From positions 14,901,862 through 14,965,861 of the forward strand of contig NC_134675.1 of the NCBI RefSeq assembly GCF_030463565.1: a DNA stretch of 64,000 bases, written 5' to 3'. The notes under the pieces were generated by a model. The model was not told the DNA's origin. It did no database searches and worked only from the letters and a program-made list of their open reading frames with translations. Numbering within the stretch: the first letter of the stretch is position 1; each line of letters starts with the position of its first letter. The position numbers were made by a program, and so were the translations under genes. Positions 10,651-20,200 of this stretch are shown in pieces. This DNA is from Pelecanus crispus. Lineage: Eukaryota > Chordata > Aves > Pelecaniformes > Pelecanidae.

Positions 10651-13600
10651 TCATTGGCTATTTTCACCCAAAATCAAATTCGCTTGAGGTACACATTGGG
10701 CTTCCCCATCCTTTCGCATCACCCACCAAGTGCACCCAGGTCCTTGAGCAAAAGCAATCCTACGAATGGGTTTGCCTTTGCCAGAGGGGGAAGTAACCCA
10801 GACTGTCTTCCCCAGCATATTTTTCATGTGCACTACAGGAACTTTATCTCCTTCTACAGTACGTAGAAGTTTTGATTGGGCAGGGCCAGCTCGATTGGCA
10901 GATCCCCTGGTGTTGACTAACCAGGTGGCTTTTGCTAAATGCGTATCCCAATGTTTAAACGTCCCACCACCCATTGCTCTCAGGGTAGTCTTTAACAATC
11001 CATTGTATCGCTCAATTTTCCCGGAGGCTGGTGCATGGTAAGGGATGTGATATACCCACTCAATGCCGTGCTCTTTGGCCCAGGTGTCTATGAGGTTGTT
11101 TCGGAAATGAGTCCCGTTGTCTGACTCAATTCTTTCTGGGGTGCCATGTCGCCACAGGACTTGCTTTTCAAGGCCCAGGATGGTGTTCCGGGCGGTGGCA
11201 TGGGGCACGGGATATGTTTCCAACCACCCAGTGGTTGCTTCCACCATGGTGAGCACATAGCGCTTGCCTTGGCGGGTCTGTGGGAGCGTGATGTAATCAA
11301 TCTGCCAGGCCTCCCCATATTTATATTTCAGCCATCGTTCACTATACCCAAGGGGCTTGAACTGCTTGGCTTGCTTGATTGCAGTGCATGTTTCACACTC
11401 ATGAATAACCTGTGCAATACTGTCCATAGTTAAGTCCACCCCTCGATCACGAGCCCATTTATACGTTGCATCCCTTCCTTGATGGCCTGAGGCATCATGG
11501 GCCCACCGAGCTATAAATAATTCACCCTTATGTTGCCAGTCCAAATCTACCTGAGCCACTCCAATCTTAGCAGCCTGATCCACCTGCTGGTTGTTTTCAT
11601 GTTCTTCAGGGGCCCGACTCTTAGGTACATGAGCATCTACGTGACGAAATTTTACAACCAGGTTCTCTACCCGGGCAGCAATATCTTGCCACAATGCGGC
11701 AGCCCAGATTGGTTTGCCTCTGCGCTGCCAGCTGCTCTGCTTCCATTGCTGCAGCCACCCCCACAGGGCATTTGCCACCATCCATGAGGCAGTATAGAGA
11801 TAAAGGACTGGCCACTTTTCTCTTTCAGCAATATCTAAAGCCAGCTGGATGGCTTTCACCCCTGCAAACTGACTCGACTCCCCTTCTCCTTCAGCAGTTT
11901 CTGCGACTTGTCGTATAGGACTCCATACAGCAGCTTTCCACCTCCGATGCTTTCCTACGAGACGACAGGACCCATCAGTGAACAGGGCATATTGCTTTTC
12001 ATTTTCTGGCAATTTATTATACAGTGGGGCCTCTTCAGCACGTGTCACCTCCTCCTCTGGTGATATTCTAATGTTTTTTCCTTCTGGCCAGTCCATGATC
12101 ACTTCCAAGATTCCTGGGCGACTGGGGTTTCCTATTCGAGCCCGTTGTGTGATCAATGCAACCCACTTACTCCATGTAGCATCAGTTGCATGATGTGTAG
12201 AGGGGACCCTCCCTTTGAACATCCAGCCCAACACCGTCAGTCGGGGTGCCAGCAGGAGCTGTGCTTCAGTACCAACCACTTCTGAAGCAGCTCGAACCCC
12301 TTCATATGCTGCCAATATCTCCTTCTCAGTTGGAGTATAGCGGGCTTCGGATCCTCTGTATCCCCGACTCCAAAACCCTAGGGGTCGACCTCGAGTCTCC
12401 CCTGGTGCTTTCTGCCAGAGGCTCCAGGTAGGGCCATTCTCCCCGGCTGCGGTGTAGAGCACATTTTTAATATCCTGCCCTGCCCGGACTGGCCCAAGGG
12501 CTACTGCATGAACTATCTCACGTTTAATTTGTTCAAAGGCTTGTTGTTGCTCAGGGCCCCATTTGAATTCATTCTTCTTCCGGGTCACTTGATAGAGAGG
12601 GCTTACGATCTGGCTGTAATTTGGAATATGCATCATCCAAAAACCCACAACGCCTAAGAAAGCTTGTGTTTCCTTTTTGCTAGTTGGTGGGGACATAGCT
12701 GTTATTTTGTTGATCACATCCATTGGGGTCTGACGACGTCCATCTTGCCATTTTATTCCTAAGAACTGGATCTCTTGTGCAGGTCCCTTGACCTTACTCT
12801 GTTTTATGGCAAAACCAGCCTTCAGAAGGATTTGGACTATTTTCTTTCCCTTCTCAAAAACGTCTTCTGCTGTGTTGCCCCACACAATGATGTCATCAAT
12901 GTACTGCAGATGTTCTGGAGCTTCACCCTGTTCCAGTGCTGTCTGGATCAGTCCATGGCAAATGGTGGGGCTGTGCTTCCACCCCTGGGGCAGTCGGTTC
13001 CAGGTGTACTGAACACCCCTCCAGGTAAAAGCAAACTGGGGTCTGCACTCTGCTGCCAAAGGGATGGAGAAAAATGCATTAGCAATATCAATTGTGGCAT
13101 ACCACTTGGCTGCCTTTGACTCCGGTTCGTATTGAAGTTCTAGCATGTCTGGCACGGCAGCACTCAGCGGCGGTGTAACTTCGTTCAGGCCACGATAGTC
13201 CACTGTTAGTCTCCACTCCCCATTAGACTTTCGCACTGGCCATATGGGACTGTTAAAGGGTGAGCGAGTCTTGCTGATCACTCCCTGGCTCTCCAGTCGA
13301 CGAATCAGGTTATGGATGGGAATCAGGGAGTCTCGGTTGGTGCGATATTGCCGCCTGTGCACAGTTGTGGTAGCGATCGGCACCTGTTGTTCCTCAACCT
13401 TCAGCAACCCTACAATTGAAGGGTCCTCTGAGAGACCGGGCAAGGTGGACAACTGTTTAATTTCCTCTGTCTCCAAAGCAGCTATACCAAAAGCCCACCG
13501 GTACCCTTTTGGGTCCTTGAAATACCCTCTCCTGAGGTAGTCTATGCCAAGGATGCACGGAGCGTCTGGGCCAGTCATTATGGGCTGCTTTTGCCACTCA

Positions 13601-13836
13601 TTCCCAGTTAGGCTCACTTCAGCTTCCAGTACAGTTAGCTGTTGGGATCCCCCCGTCACTCCAGAAATACAAATGGGTTCTGCCCCTCTATAGTTTGATG
13701 GCATTAGCGTGCACTGTGCACCAGTGTCCATTAGAGCCTTATACTCCTGTGGGTCTGACGTTCCAGGCCATCGAATCCACACAGTCCAGTAAACCCGGTT
13801 GTCCCTTTCCTCCACCTGGCTGGAGGCAGGGCCCCT
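10651..13836 (-). CDS. pol: ERV-A pol (protease, RT, RNase H, integrase), open frame
   Basis: About 1,060 codons are open after the gag TAG at 13837-13839, in the same frame as gag. The codon at 13815 is GTG; counting from it as residue 1, the first ATG is residue 29, just before the protease Asp, so expression by stop readthrough is likelier than a new start. Domains in order: protease DTG at 30-32; RT with YIDD at 305-308 (12892-12903); RNase H with first Asp at 614; integrase with an HxxxxH/CxxC-type zinc region (two His, then CETC) and a D, D, E set, the last Glu in GKIERYNG. The RNase H positions expected to be Glu and Asp are Gly 652 and Ala 676, where ERV-C has Glu and Asp. Reverse transcription by this copy alone is therefore doubtful. 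No dUTPase is seen. Confidence 0.9.
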   Translation of the reverse strand, partial: RGPASSQVEERDNRVYWTVWIRWPGTSDPQEYKALMDTGAQCTLMPSNYRGAEPICISGVTGGSQQLTVLEAEVSLTGNEWQKQPIMTGPDAPCILGIDYLRRGYFKDPKGYRWAFGIAALETEEIKQLSTLPGLSEDPSIVGLLKVEEQQVPIATTTVHRRQYRTNRDSLIPIHNLIRRLESQGVISKTRSPFNSPIWPVRKSNGEWRLTVDYRGLNEVTPPLSAAVPDMLELQYEPESKAAKWYATIDIANAFFSIPLAAECRPQFAFTWRGVQYTWNRLPQGWKHSPTICHGLIQTALEQGEAPEHLQYIDDIIVWGNTAEDVFEKGKKIVQILLKAGFAIKQSKVKGPAQEIQFLGIKWQDGRRQTPMDVINKITAMSPPTSKKETQAFLGVVGFWMMHIPNYSQIVSPLYQVTRKKNEFKWGPEQQQAFEQIKREIVHAVALGPVRAGQDIKNVLYTAAGENGPTWSLWQKAPGETRGRPLGFWSRGYRGSEARYTPTEKEILAAYEGVRAASEVVGTEAQLLLAPRLTVLGWMFKGRVPSTHHATDATWSKWVALITQRARIGNPSRPGILEVIMDWPEGKNIRISPEEEVTRAEEAPLYNKLPENEKQYALFTDGSCRLVGKHRRWKAAVWSPIRQVAETAEGEGESSQFAGVKAIQLALDIAEREKWPVLYLYTASWMVANALWGWLQQWKQSSWQRRGKPIWAAALWQDIAARVENLVVKFRHVDAHVPKSRAPEEHENNQQVDQAAKIGVAQVDLDWQHKGELFIARWAHDASGHQGRDATYKWARDRGVDLTMDSIAQVIHECETCTAIKQAKQFKPLGYSERWLKYKYGEAWQIDYITLPQTRQGKRYVLTMVEATTGWLETYPVPHATARNTILGLEKQVLWRHGTPERIESDNGTHFRNNLIDTWAKEHGIEWVYHIPYHAPASGKIERYNGLLKTTLRAMGGGTFKHWDTHLAKATWLVNTRGSANRAGPAQSKLLRTVEGDKVPVVHMKNMLGKTVWVTSPSGKGKPIRRIAFAQGPGCTWWVMRKDGEAQCVPQANLILGENSQ

Positions 13837-14931
13837 CTAACACTGGTCACAGTATTTGCTGTTCACTTCCTGTAAATGTGAATCAAAAGTCCCCTGATCA
13901 AGGTCGGAAGTAAAATTAGCCCTCTTACTCTGTCTCGGGAACTGCTCACTGGAAACTGGAGCTGCAATTTTCCTGGGAGAACCGCCTTTTCTAATAGTTT
14001 TTCCTTGCAACTCACGCACCCGTGCCTCTAAGGTTGAGGTGGGTTTTCCATCCCACTTCCTCATGTCCTCTCCATAATCACGCAGGTAAAACCACAGGGT
14101 GCCCCGTGGTGTGTATCCTCTATATCCTCTCTCTTGAGCATAGGGACGTTGACTCCTAATGGCTGAGACACTGGTCCGTGCAGGTGGGGAGTAGGACAGA
14201 TCTTCTCTGAGTTGTTGGAACTCTTGGCACAGTTTTTCCACAGCCGAGACACAGGCCCGTAGGGAGGAAGAGAGCTTTTCTTCGTAGTCCCGGAGTTGTC
14301 TAGCCACTTCATCCACCGTTGGTGCCTCGTCGTCTTTCCAGGCTAGTATTGCCAACGAGTTGGAATACGATGCTGGTGCGCTCCGTACCACCTTCCGCCA
14401 CATGGATTGTGTGCACCTGACTTCATCTGGGTCTTTGGTTAACCGCTCATCATTCAGGTCACTGTAAATCACCTCCAGCACGCCTAATTCCCTCAGGTAC
14501 TGGATACCTTTCTCTACGGTGGTCCATTTGCTTGGGTGGTATAAAACATCCTCCTTGAAGGGATACCTTTCCTTCACGCTTGACAGAAGTCGCCTCCAGA
14601 GGCTGAGCGGTTTTGCCTCTTTTCCAATTGCTTTGTCAATGCCCCCTTCCCTGGAAAGGGATCCCAGCTGCTTGGCTTCCCTACCCTCTAAATCCAGGCT
14701 ACTGGCCCCGTTATCCCAGCATCGGAGCAGCCAGGTGATGATGTGCTCGCCTGGATGACGACCGAAATCTTTTTGCATATCTCGCAGCTCACTCAGGGAT
14801 AGGGATCGGGTGTTTACCATCTCATTTATGGGTTCTTCCTCCTCTGGTTCTCGTGATGGCCCTGGTTCATCTTCATCCCTTACTAAACGAACTGATTTCC
14901 TCGTGTATTTTTTTGTTCTGTATAGGGGCAA
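13837..14931 (-). pseudogene. gag: ERV-A gag, 3' part (capsid-like), separated by a frameshift
   Basis: An open frame of about 364 codons continues gag after a 1-nt frame change near 14910-14915. It has an acidic stretch (PEEEEPINE), a helical capsid-like section around ITWLLRCWDNGASSLDL and a basic Gly/Arg/Tyr-rich part (GYRGYTPRG). No CCHC zinc knuckle is seen; spumaviruses also lack one and use Gly-Arg boxes. The first codon of the open stretch is TTG, so it is a continuation rather than an independent gene. It ends in TAG at 13837-13839, directly followed in frame by pol. Confidence 0.85.
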
Positions 14932-15856
14932 CTGATACCGGCGCAGGTTGGTTCTCTGGTTTAGCCGCAGTGTCTGTCACTGGGGTTTGAGTAGCCGCAG
15001 TGCTCATGGCTGTGGCTGGAGTAGCCACAGTGCCTGGGGCAGGGGTTTGAGTAGCTGCAAGGCCTGTAGTGGGGGTTGGAGTAGCCGCAGGGCCTGTAGT
15101 GGGGGTTTGAGTAGCCACAGTGCTTGTTGTTTTGTCATCAGATCCAGAGACCTTCTCTTTCTTTTGAGGGTACTGATTAGTGTTGACCACGGCTCGATAG
15201 GCATGGGCCAGTCCCCAGCATGTTGCAATGATTTGTGTCTCTCTGGAGCTACCAGGGTGACAACATACTTCTTCCAAATACTTTACTAATTCTTCAGGAT
15301 TCTGCACTTGTTCAGGGGTGAAGTTCCAAAACACTGGAGGTCCCCACTGCCCTAGGTACTTGCGCATACGTTCCCACACACCCTGCCACTCATAACTATC
15401 CAGCCTTGGGGTAGATCTCTGGATGGTATTTTTAAACTGCTTACTGACCTTTATCAAAACGGAAACAACATTCCCAAGAAGTATCAATAGAAGTATCTTA
15501 ACTGCCCAGGGGTGTTCAAGATACAGGAAAGTTGTTGTAATGAAGGAGGAAACATCATAGAAGAAAGCAGCAAAGGTGCCATTCTGTATTTCCTCCACAA
15601 CAAGCCTCTCAGAGTAAGAAGTATAATTGCTAACTCTCTCTATGAGGTAGTACCCGAAGTACAGTAGTGACTTCTGTATGAAACCCAAATACCAAAGAAT
15701 GCTCAAGGTCAGGGTTTTGATAAGGAGCCTCCCAAGCAAAAGATCATGAATCACTGCAGAGCATAGCACACTACACAAACTGACAGCAAGCTTTAACGCG
15801 TGCTGCAAAAAAAAGAACATGGTGCAAATCAGAAGAACTAATATCGTGACCGGCAA
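14873..15856 (-). pseudogene. gag: ERV-A gag, 5' part with hydrophobic N-terminus
   Basis: The frame opens at a TTG at 15856 and has its first ATG at residue 13 (15818-15820). Hydrophobic stretches lie at about residues 3-36, 44-72, 95-113 and 118-135, which looks like a multi-pass membrane region. A tryptophan-containing globular part follows (about 150-215), then a Thr/Ala/Pro-rich repeat linker (about 235-300). ERV-C has the same layout. Next to ERV-B the A-run near 14912 is one base longer here, which shifts the frame and ends it early at 14873. I do not recognise the N-terminal region as a named domain; the membrane role is inference. Confidence 0.8.
14945..15125 (-). repeat. Tandem repeat in the gag linker
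   Basis: Imperfect repeats of roughly 33-36 bp, each with a GTAGCCGCAG or GTAGCCACAG core and GTTTGAGTAGCC or GTTGGAGTAGCC. They encode repeated ATQTPTTG-like units. ERV-C has only about two units at 52855-52910, so the copy number varies between family members. Confidence 0.75.
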
Positions 15857-15914
15857 CTGTTAACAGACTCCTTAATACACTCTGGTTAATCTGTTGTTAT
15901 CTCAAACCCTTCGT

Positions 15915-15932
15915 GCCCCACGTTGGGCGCCA
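15915..15932 (-). promoter_or_regulatory. Primer binding site of ERV-A, tRNA-Lys type
   Basis: On the minus strand TGGCGCCCAACGTGGGGC begins 8 nt after the 5' LTR. It is complementary to the 3' end of tRNA-Lys1,2, as used by spumaviruses and some betaretroviruses (established knowledge). The ERV-C site at 52007-52024 is the same with three changes. Confidence 0.88.
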
Positions 15933-15940
15933 AAAAGGAC

Positions 15941-16511
15941 TGTCGTGGTTTAGCCCCAGCCAGCAACTCAGTACCACGCAGCCGCTCGCTCACTCCCCCT
16001 ACCCCGATGGGATGGGGGAGAGAATCGGAGGAGTAAGAGTGAGAAACACTCCTGGGTTGAGATAAGAACAGTTTAATAATTGAAATAAAGTAAAATAGTA
16101 ATGCTAATAGTAACAGTATAATAATGATAATAATAATAATGATACACGAAGCAAGTGATGCACAATGCAATTGCTCACCACCCGCCGACCGATACCCAGA
16201 CAGTTCCCGAGCAGCGATCGCTGCTCCCTGGCCACCCCCCCCCAGTTTATATACTGAGCGTGACGTCATATGGTATGGAATAGCCCTTTGGTCAGTTTGG
16301 ATCAACTATTCTGGCTGTGCCCCCTCCCAGTTTCTTGTGCTCCTGGCAGAGCATGGGAAGCTGAAAAAGTCCTTGACTAGCATAAGCAGTACTCAGCAAC
16401 AACTAAAAACATCAGCATGTTATCAACATTCTTCTCCTACTAAATCCAAAACACAGCACTATGCCTGCTGCTAGGAAGAAAATTAACTCTATCCCAGCCG
16501 AAACCAGGACA
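15941..16511 (-). repeat. ERV-A 5' LTR
   Basis: 571 bp, matching the 3' LTR at all but about three positions. Read on the minus strand, TGACGTCA (16261-16268) lies 7 nt upstream of the TATA box (16246-16253), and a G-tract follows the TATA. An AT-rich trinucleotide stretch occupies the R/U5 part (16110-16142). Confidence 0.95.
16246..16268 (-). promoter_or_regulatory. CRE-like site and TATA box of the ERV-A LTR promoter
   Basis: The palindrome TGACGTCA, the consensus ATF/CREB site, lies 7 nt upstream of TATATAAA on the minus strand. It is intact in both ERV-A LTRs, in the solo LTR at 4135 and in the ERV-B inverted piece. It has decayed to TGACATCA in the LTRs at 326 and 28934. Confidence 0.7.
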
Positions 16512-17013
16512 AAGACTGAGGTACTGGAAATCTCTCTCCCTATGGCTGCCTTCTTCCTTGGGCTACTTTGGAAGCAAGGTGCTTAAAAGCTAGGCTTCCT
16601 GCTCAGTCCTTTCTGAACCTCACCTTTAGCATCTTCTCTTTTTTTTTTTCTTTCATACTAAATGTACATCTTAGCATATTTCTTTAGCATTCACCTGTAT
16701 TAAAAATAAATAGGGTTTGCAGTGCTGTCAAGTAGCTAAACTTTAGGATTTCCTTACAAGAGATCAGAATGAGGTGCTATCCACTTGTAGAATTTTTGCT
16801 ATTTTCTCATTTTTCCCCAGAGCCCCCTGTATTATTGATGTCCATAAGCTCTCCCAGAAGTAACCAAGCAAACATTTAATGCCTACTATTTCAGACTGTT
16901 TGCATTAAAATATTGTAGTCCATAATAAATGACATAAGATGCAAGAGCATTTAGCTTTCTTTGCTTTCCAAACATGTTAATATTAATTGGTTTTATATGT
17001 GTTGAAAAAAAAG
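16512..17013 (+). other. Intron sequence between ERV-A and CR1-1
   Basis: About 500 nt, AT-rich, with a T-run at 16640-16650. Nothing recognised. Confidence 0.55.
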
Positions 17014-17245
17014 ATAGAATCATAGAATTGTTTAGGTTGGAAAAGATCTTTAAGATCATCCAGTCCAACCATTAACCTAATGTTACCAAGTCCACCACTA
17101 AACCAATTAAGGGTAGAGTAATAATTTCATGTTTCCTGGCTTGGTGGCTGGATTATTTTTTAATGAAAGTAAAAACTAGGAATCATTAAGGTTGGAAAGC
17201 ACCTCTAAGATCATCATTCCAACCATCAACCCAACACCACCATGC
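17014..17245 (-). repeat. Compound 3' UTR of CR1-1
   Basis: Two related CR1 tail modules lie in series, each with a TTGGAAAxxxxCxxTxxAGATCAT core (about 17034-17066 and 17185-17225). They are separated by about 100 bp including AGCCACCAAGCCAGG on the element strand. The same arrangement occurs in CR1-4 and CR1-6. Confidence 0.75.
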
Positions 17246-17248
17246 CCA

Positions 17249-20200
17249 CTAAACCATGTCCCAGAGTGCCATGTCTACCCATTTTTTGAACACCTCCAGG
17301 GATGGTGACTCCACCACCTCTCTGGGAAGCCTGTTCCAATGCTTGACCACCCTTTCTGTGAAGAAATTTTTCCTAATATCCAACCTAAACCTCCCCTGGC
17401 ACAGCTTGAGCCCATTTCCTCTCGTCTTATCGCTAACTACTTGGTAGAAGAGACCAACACCCACCTCACTACAACCTCCTTTCAGGTAGTTGTAGAGAGC
17501 GATAAGGTCTCCCCTCAGCCTCCTCTTCTCCAGGCTAAACAACCCCAGTTCCCTCAGCCGCTCCTCATAGGACTTGCTCTCTAGACCCTTCACCAGCTTT
17601 GTTGCCCTTCTCTGGACACGCTCCAGCACCTCAATGTCTTTCTTGTATTGAGGGGCCCAAAACTGGACACAGTATTCCAGGTGCGGCCTCATCAGCGCCG
17701 AGTACAGGGGGACAATCACCTCCCTGCTCCTGCTGGCCACACTATTCCTGATACAAGCCAGGATGCTGTTGGCCTTCTTGGCCACCTGGGCACACTGCTG
17801 GCTCATGTTCAGCCAGCTGTCGACCAACACCCTGTCACGAATGTCTATCTAGTACATAGAAGTGCATAAAAGAAAATAAGGTTACGCTCGGGTGAGAGAG
17901 ATTGTGGATGCCGGTGATAAGGAGGACCCTCCCGTTGAGTCACGAGGTTCAGAATGGACCCCCTTGCTTTCTAAACTCCTTCTCAGAGAGGACTCTAGGT
18001 GCGGCTAGGTCCAATCTTAGTCTCAGACTTGGTCAACGGTTTAATAGGAATAAGAATAATGCAGCAGTATAAGACTCACTTTGAAATTAAATCGTACATC
18101 TACAGGCTACTTAAACGGATTCACACATGCATACACACAAACATGAATGCATATATAAAAATGGTATACCTGTTAAAAATTCCCCTCGAGTTCAGTGAAA
18201 TACTCACATCGAATGTCTTGGCATTTCTCAACGGGCGAGGGTTGAGCCTCGAGGAGTGAAGGGTTTCAGCCCAGGCTCCACTGTTTGTCTTCGGCAATAG
18301 ATTAAAGGTTGTAGCAAACTTTCAGAGTTTGCTGGCTCTGAGAGGCGTCTCACTCAGAGGGAGATGCTGGTGCAGCCCGTGGCAGTCCAGGAGAGCTCAA
18401 AGGGCCTCACTTAGGACTGCTGTTTATATGATTGTGAGATGATTGGCTTTAATCACCAGTAAATTTCCACCCGAGCCACAGTTCGGATCAGTAGTTGCTG
18501 GAATTCCAGTAATGATGATACCACTCTGTTTCAAGGCTGTCTGGGGTAGCTGTTTGTTCTTTCTCCCCTTGTTAGCCATAATATGAAGATTTTGATAAGG
18601 ACAGGGCTGCTCTCTGCTTCAGCCATGTAGGAGTTTCTAGTACAATTAAGGGGTGCTTAACTGACTAACTCGCTACACAAAAGCTGCGGCCTGGAATTCC
18701 TGAGATTGTAAAGCCGTTGAAGAGAAAGAGGAATAAGGGGGGGGGGGGGGGGGGGATGTACCACCACACACCCCCAGGTCCTTTTCGGCCAGGCAGCTTT
18801 CCAGCCACTCTTCCCCAAGCCTGTAGCGTTGCATGGGGTTGTTGTGACCCAAGTGCAGGACCCGGCACTTGGCCTTGTTGAACCTCATACAGTTGGCCTT
18901 GGCCCATTGGTCCAGCCTGTCCAGGTCCCTCTGCAGGGCCATCCTACCCTCCAGCAGATCGACACTCCCACCCAACTTGGTGTTATCTGCAAACGTACTT
19001 GAGGGCGCACTCACTCCCCTCATCCAGATCATTGATAAAGATATTAAACAAGACTGGCCCCAAAACTGAGCCCTGGGGAACACCGCTTGTGACCAGTCAC
19101 CAACTGGATTTAACTCCATTCAACACAACTCTCTGGGTTCGGCCACCAAGCCAGTTTTTTACCCAGCAAAAAGTACCCCTGTCCAAGCCATGAGCTGCCA
19201 CCTTCCCTAGGAGAATGCTATGGGAGATGGTGTCAAAGGCTTTACTGAAGTCCAGGTAGATGATGTCCACAGCCTTTCCTTCAACCACTAGGTGGGTCAC
19301 CTGGTCATAAAAGGAGATCAGGTTGGTCAAGCAGGACCTGCCTTTCATGAACCCATGCTGGCTGGGCCTGATCCCATGGTTGACCTGCACATGCCTGTTG
19401 AGCACACTCAATATGAACTGCTCCATTATCTTCCCCGGCACCGAGGTCAGGCTGACAGGCCTGTAGTTCCCCAGATCCTCTTTCTGGCCCTTCTTGTAGA
19501 TGGGCGTCACATTGGCAAGCCTCCAGTCATCAGGGACCTCCCCTGTTAACCAGGACTGCTGATAGATGATGGAGAGTGGCTTCGCGAGATCCTCTGCCAG
19601 CTCCCTCAGTACTCTTGGGTGGATCCCATCCGGCCCCATAGACTTGTGAGCATCCAGGTGGTGTAGCAGGTCATTAACTGCTTCCTCCTGGATTATGGGG
19701 GCTCCATTCTGCTCCCTGTCCCTGTCTTGCAGCTCAGGGGGCTGAATACCCAGGGGATAATTGGTTTGGCTATTAAAGACTGTGGCAAAGAACGCATTAA
19801 ATACCTCAGCCTTTTCCTCATCCTTAGTGACAATGTTCCCCCCTGCATCCAGCAAAGGATGGAGATTGTCCTTGGCTCTCTTCTTGTTGTTAATGGATTT
19901 GTAGAAACATTTTTTATCTTTTACAACAGTCACCAGATTGAGTTCTAGCTGGGCTTTTGCTTTTCTAATTTCCTCTCTGCATGACCTAACAAGATCCCTG
20001 TACTCTTCCTGAGTTGCCCGCCCCTTCTTCCAAAGGTGGTAGACTCTCTTTTTTTCCCTGAGTCCCAGCAAAAGCTCCCTGTTCAGCCAGGCAGGTCGTC
20101 TTTCCCGCCGGTTGGTCTTACGGCACATGGGGACAGTCTTTCTCTGTGTAAACAGCAGGTCAAGTGAGGCACCTCCCCTGGTAGGCTCACTTACCAGCTG

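Larger units (their letters stand above)
9613..16511 (-). mobile_element. ERV-A: near-complete ERVL-like provirus
   Basis: Two 571-bp LTRs (9613-10183, 15941-16511) flank about 5.8 kb that holds gag, protease, reverse transcriptase, RNase H and integrase on the minus strand. By eye the LTRs differ at about three positions, so the insertion or its last homogenisation is recent. There is a Lys-type primer binding site at 15915-15932 and a purine-rich tract before the 3' LTR. No env frame lies between pol and the 3' LTR (10184-10650). The absence of env, the RT type and the 5-bp duplications of related solo LTRs fit class III (ERVL-like). The flanks (GGGAA left, AAGAC right) are not a target duplication, so the provirus may be a recombinant. 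Confidence 0.93.

Noticed and set aside
11146..13540. Plus-strand frames of 60-115 codons opposite ERV-A pol
   Set aside because: Mirror frames of an open pol; no domain of their own. The same holds opposite the CR1 ORF2 segments.
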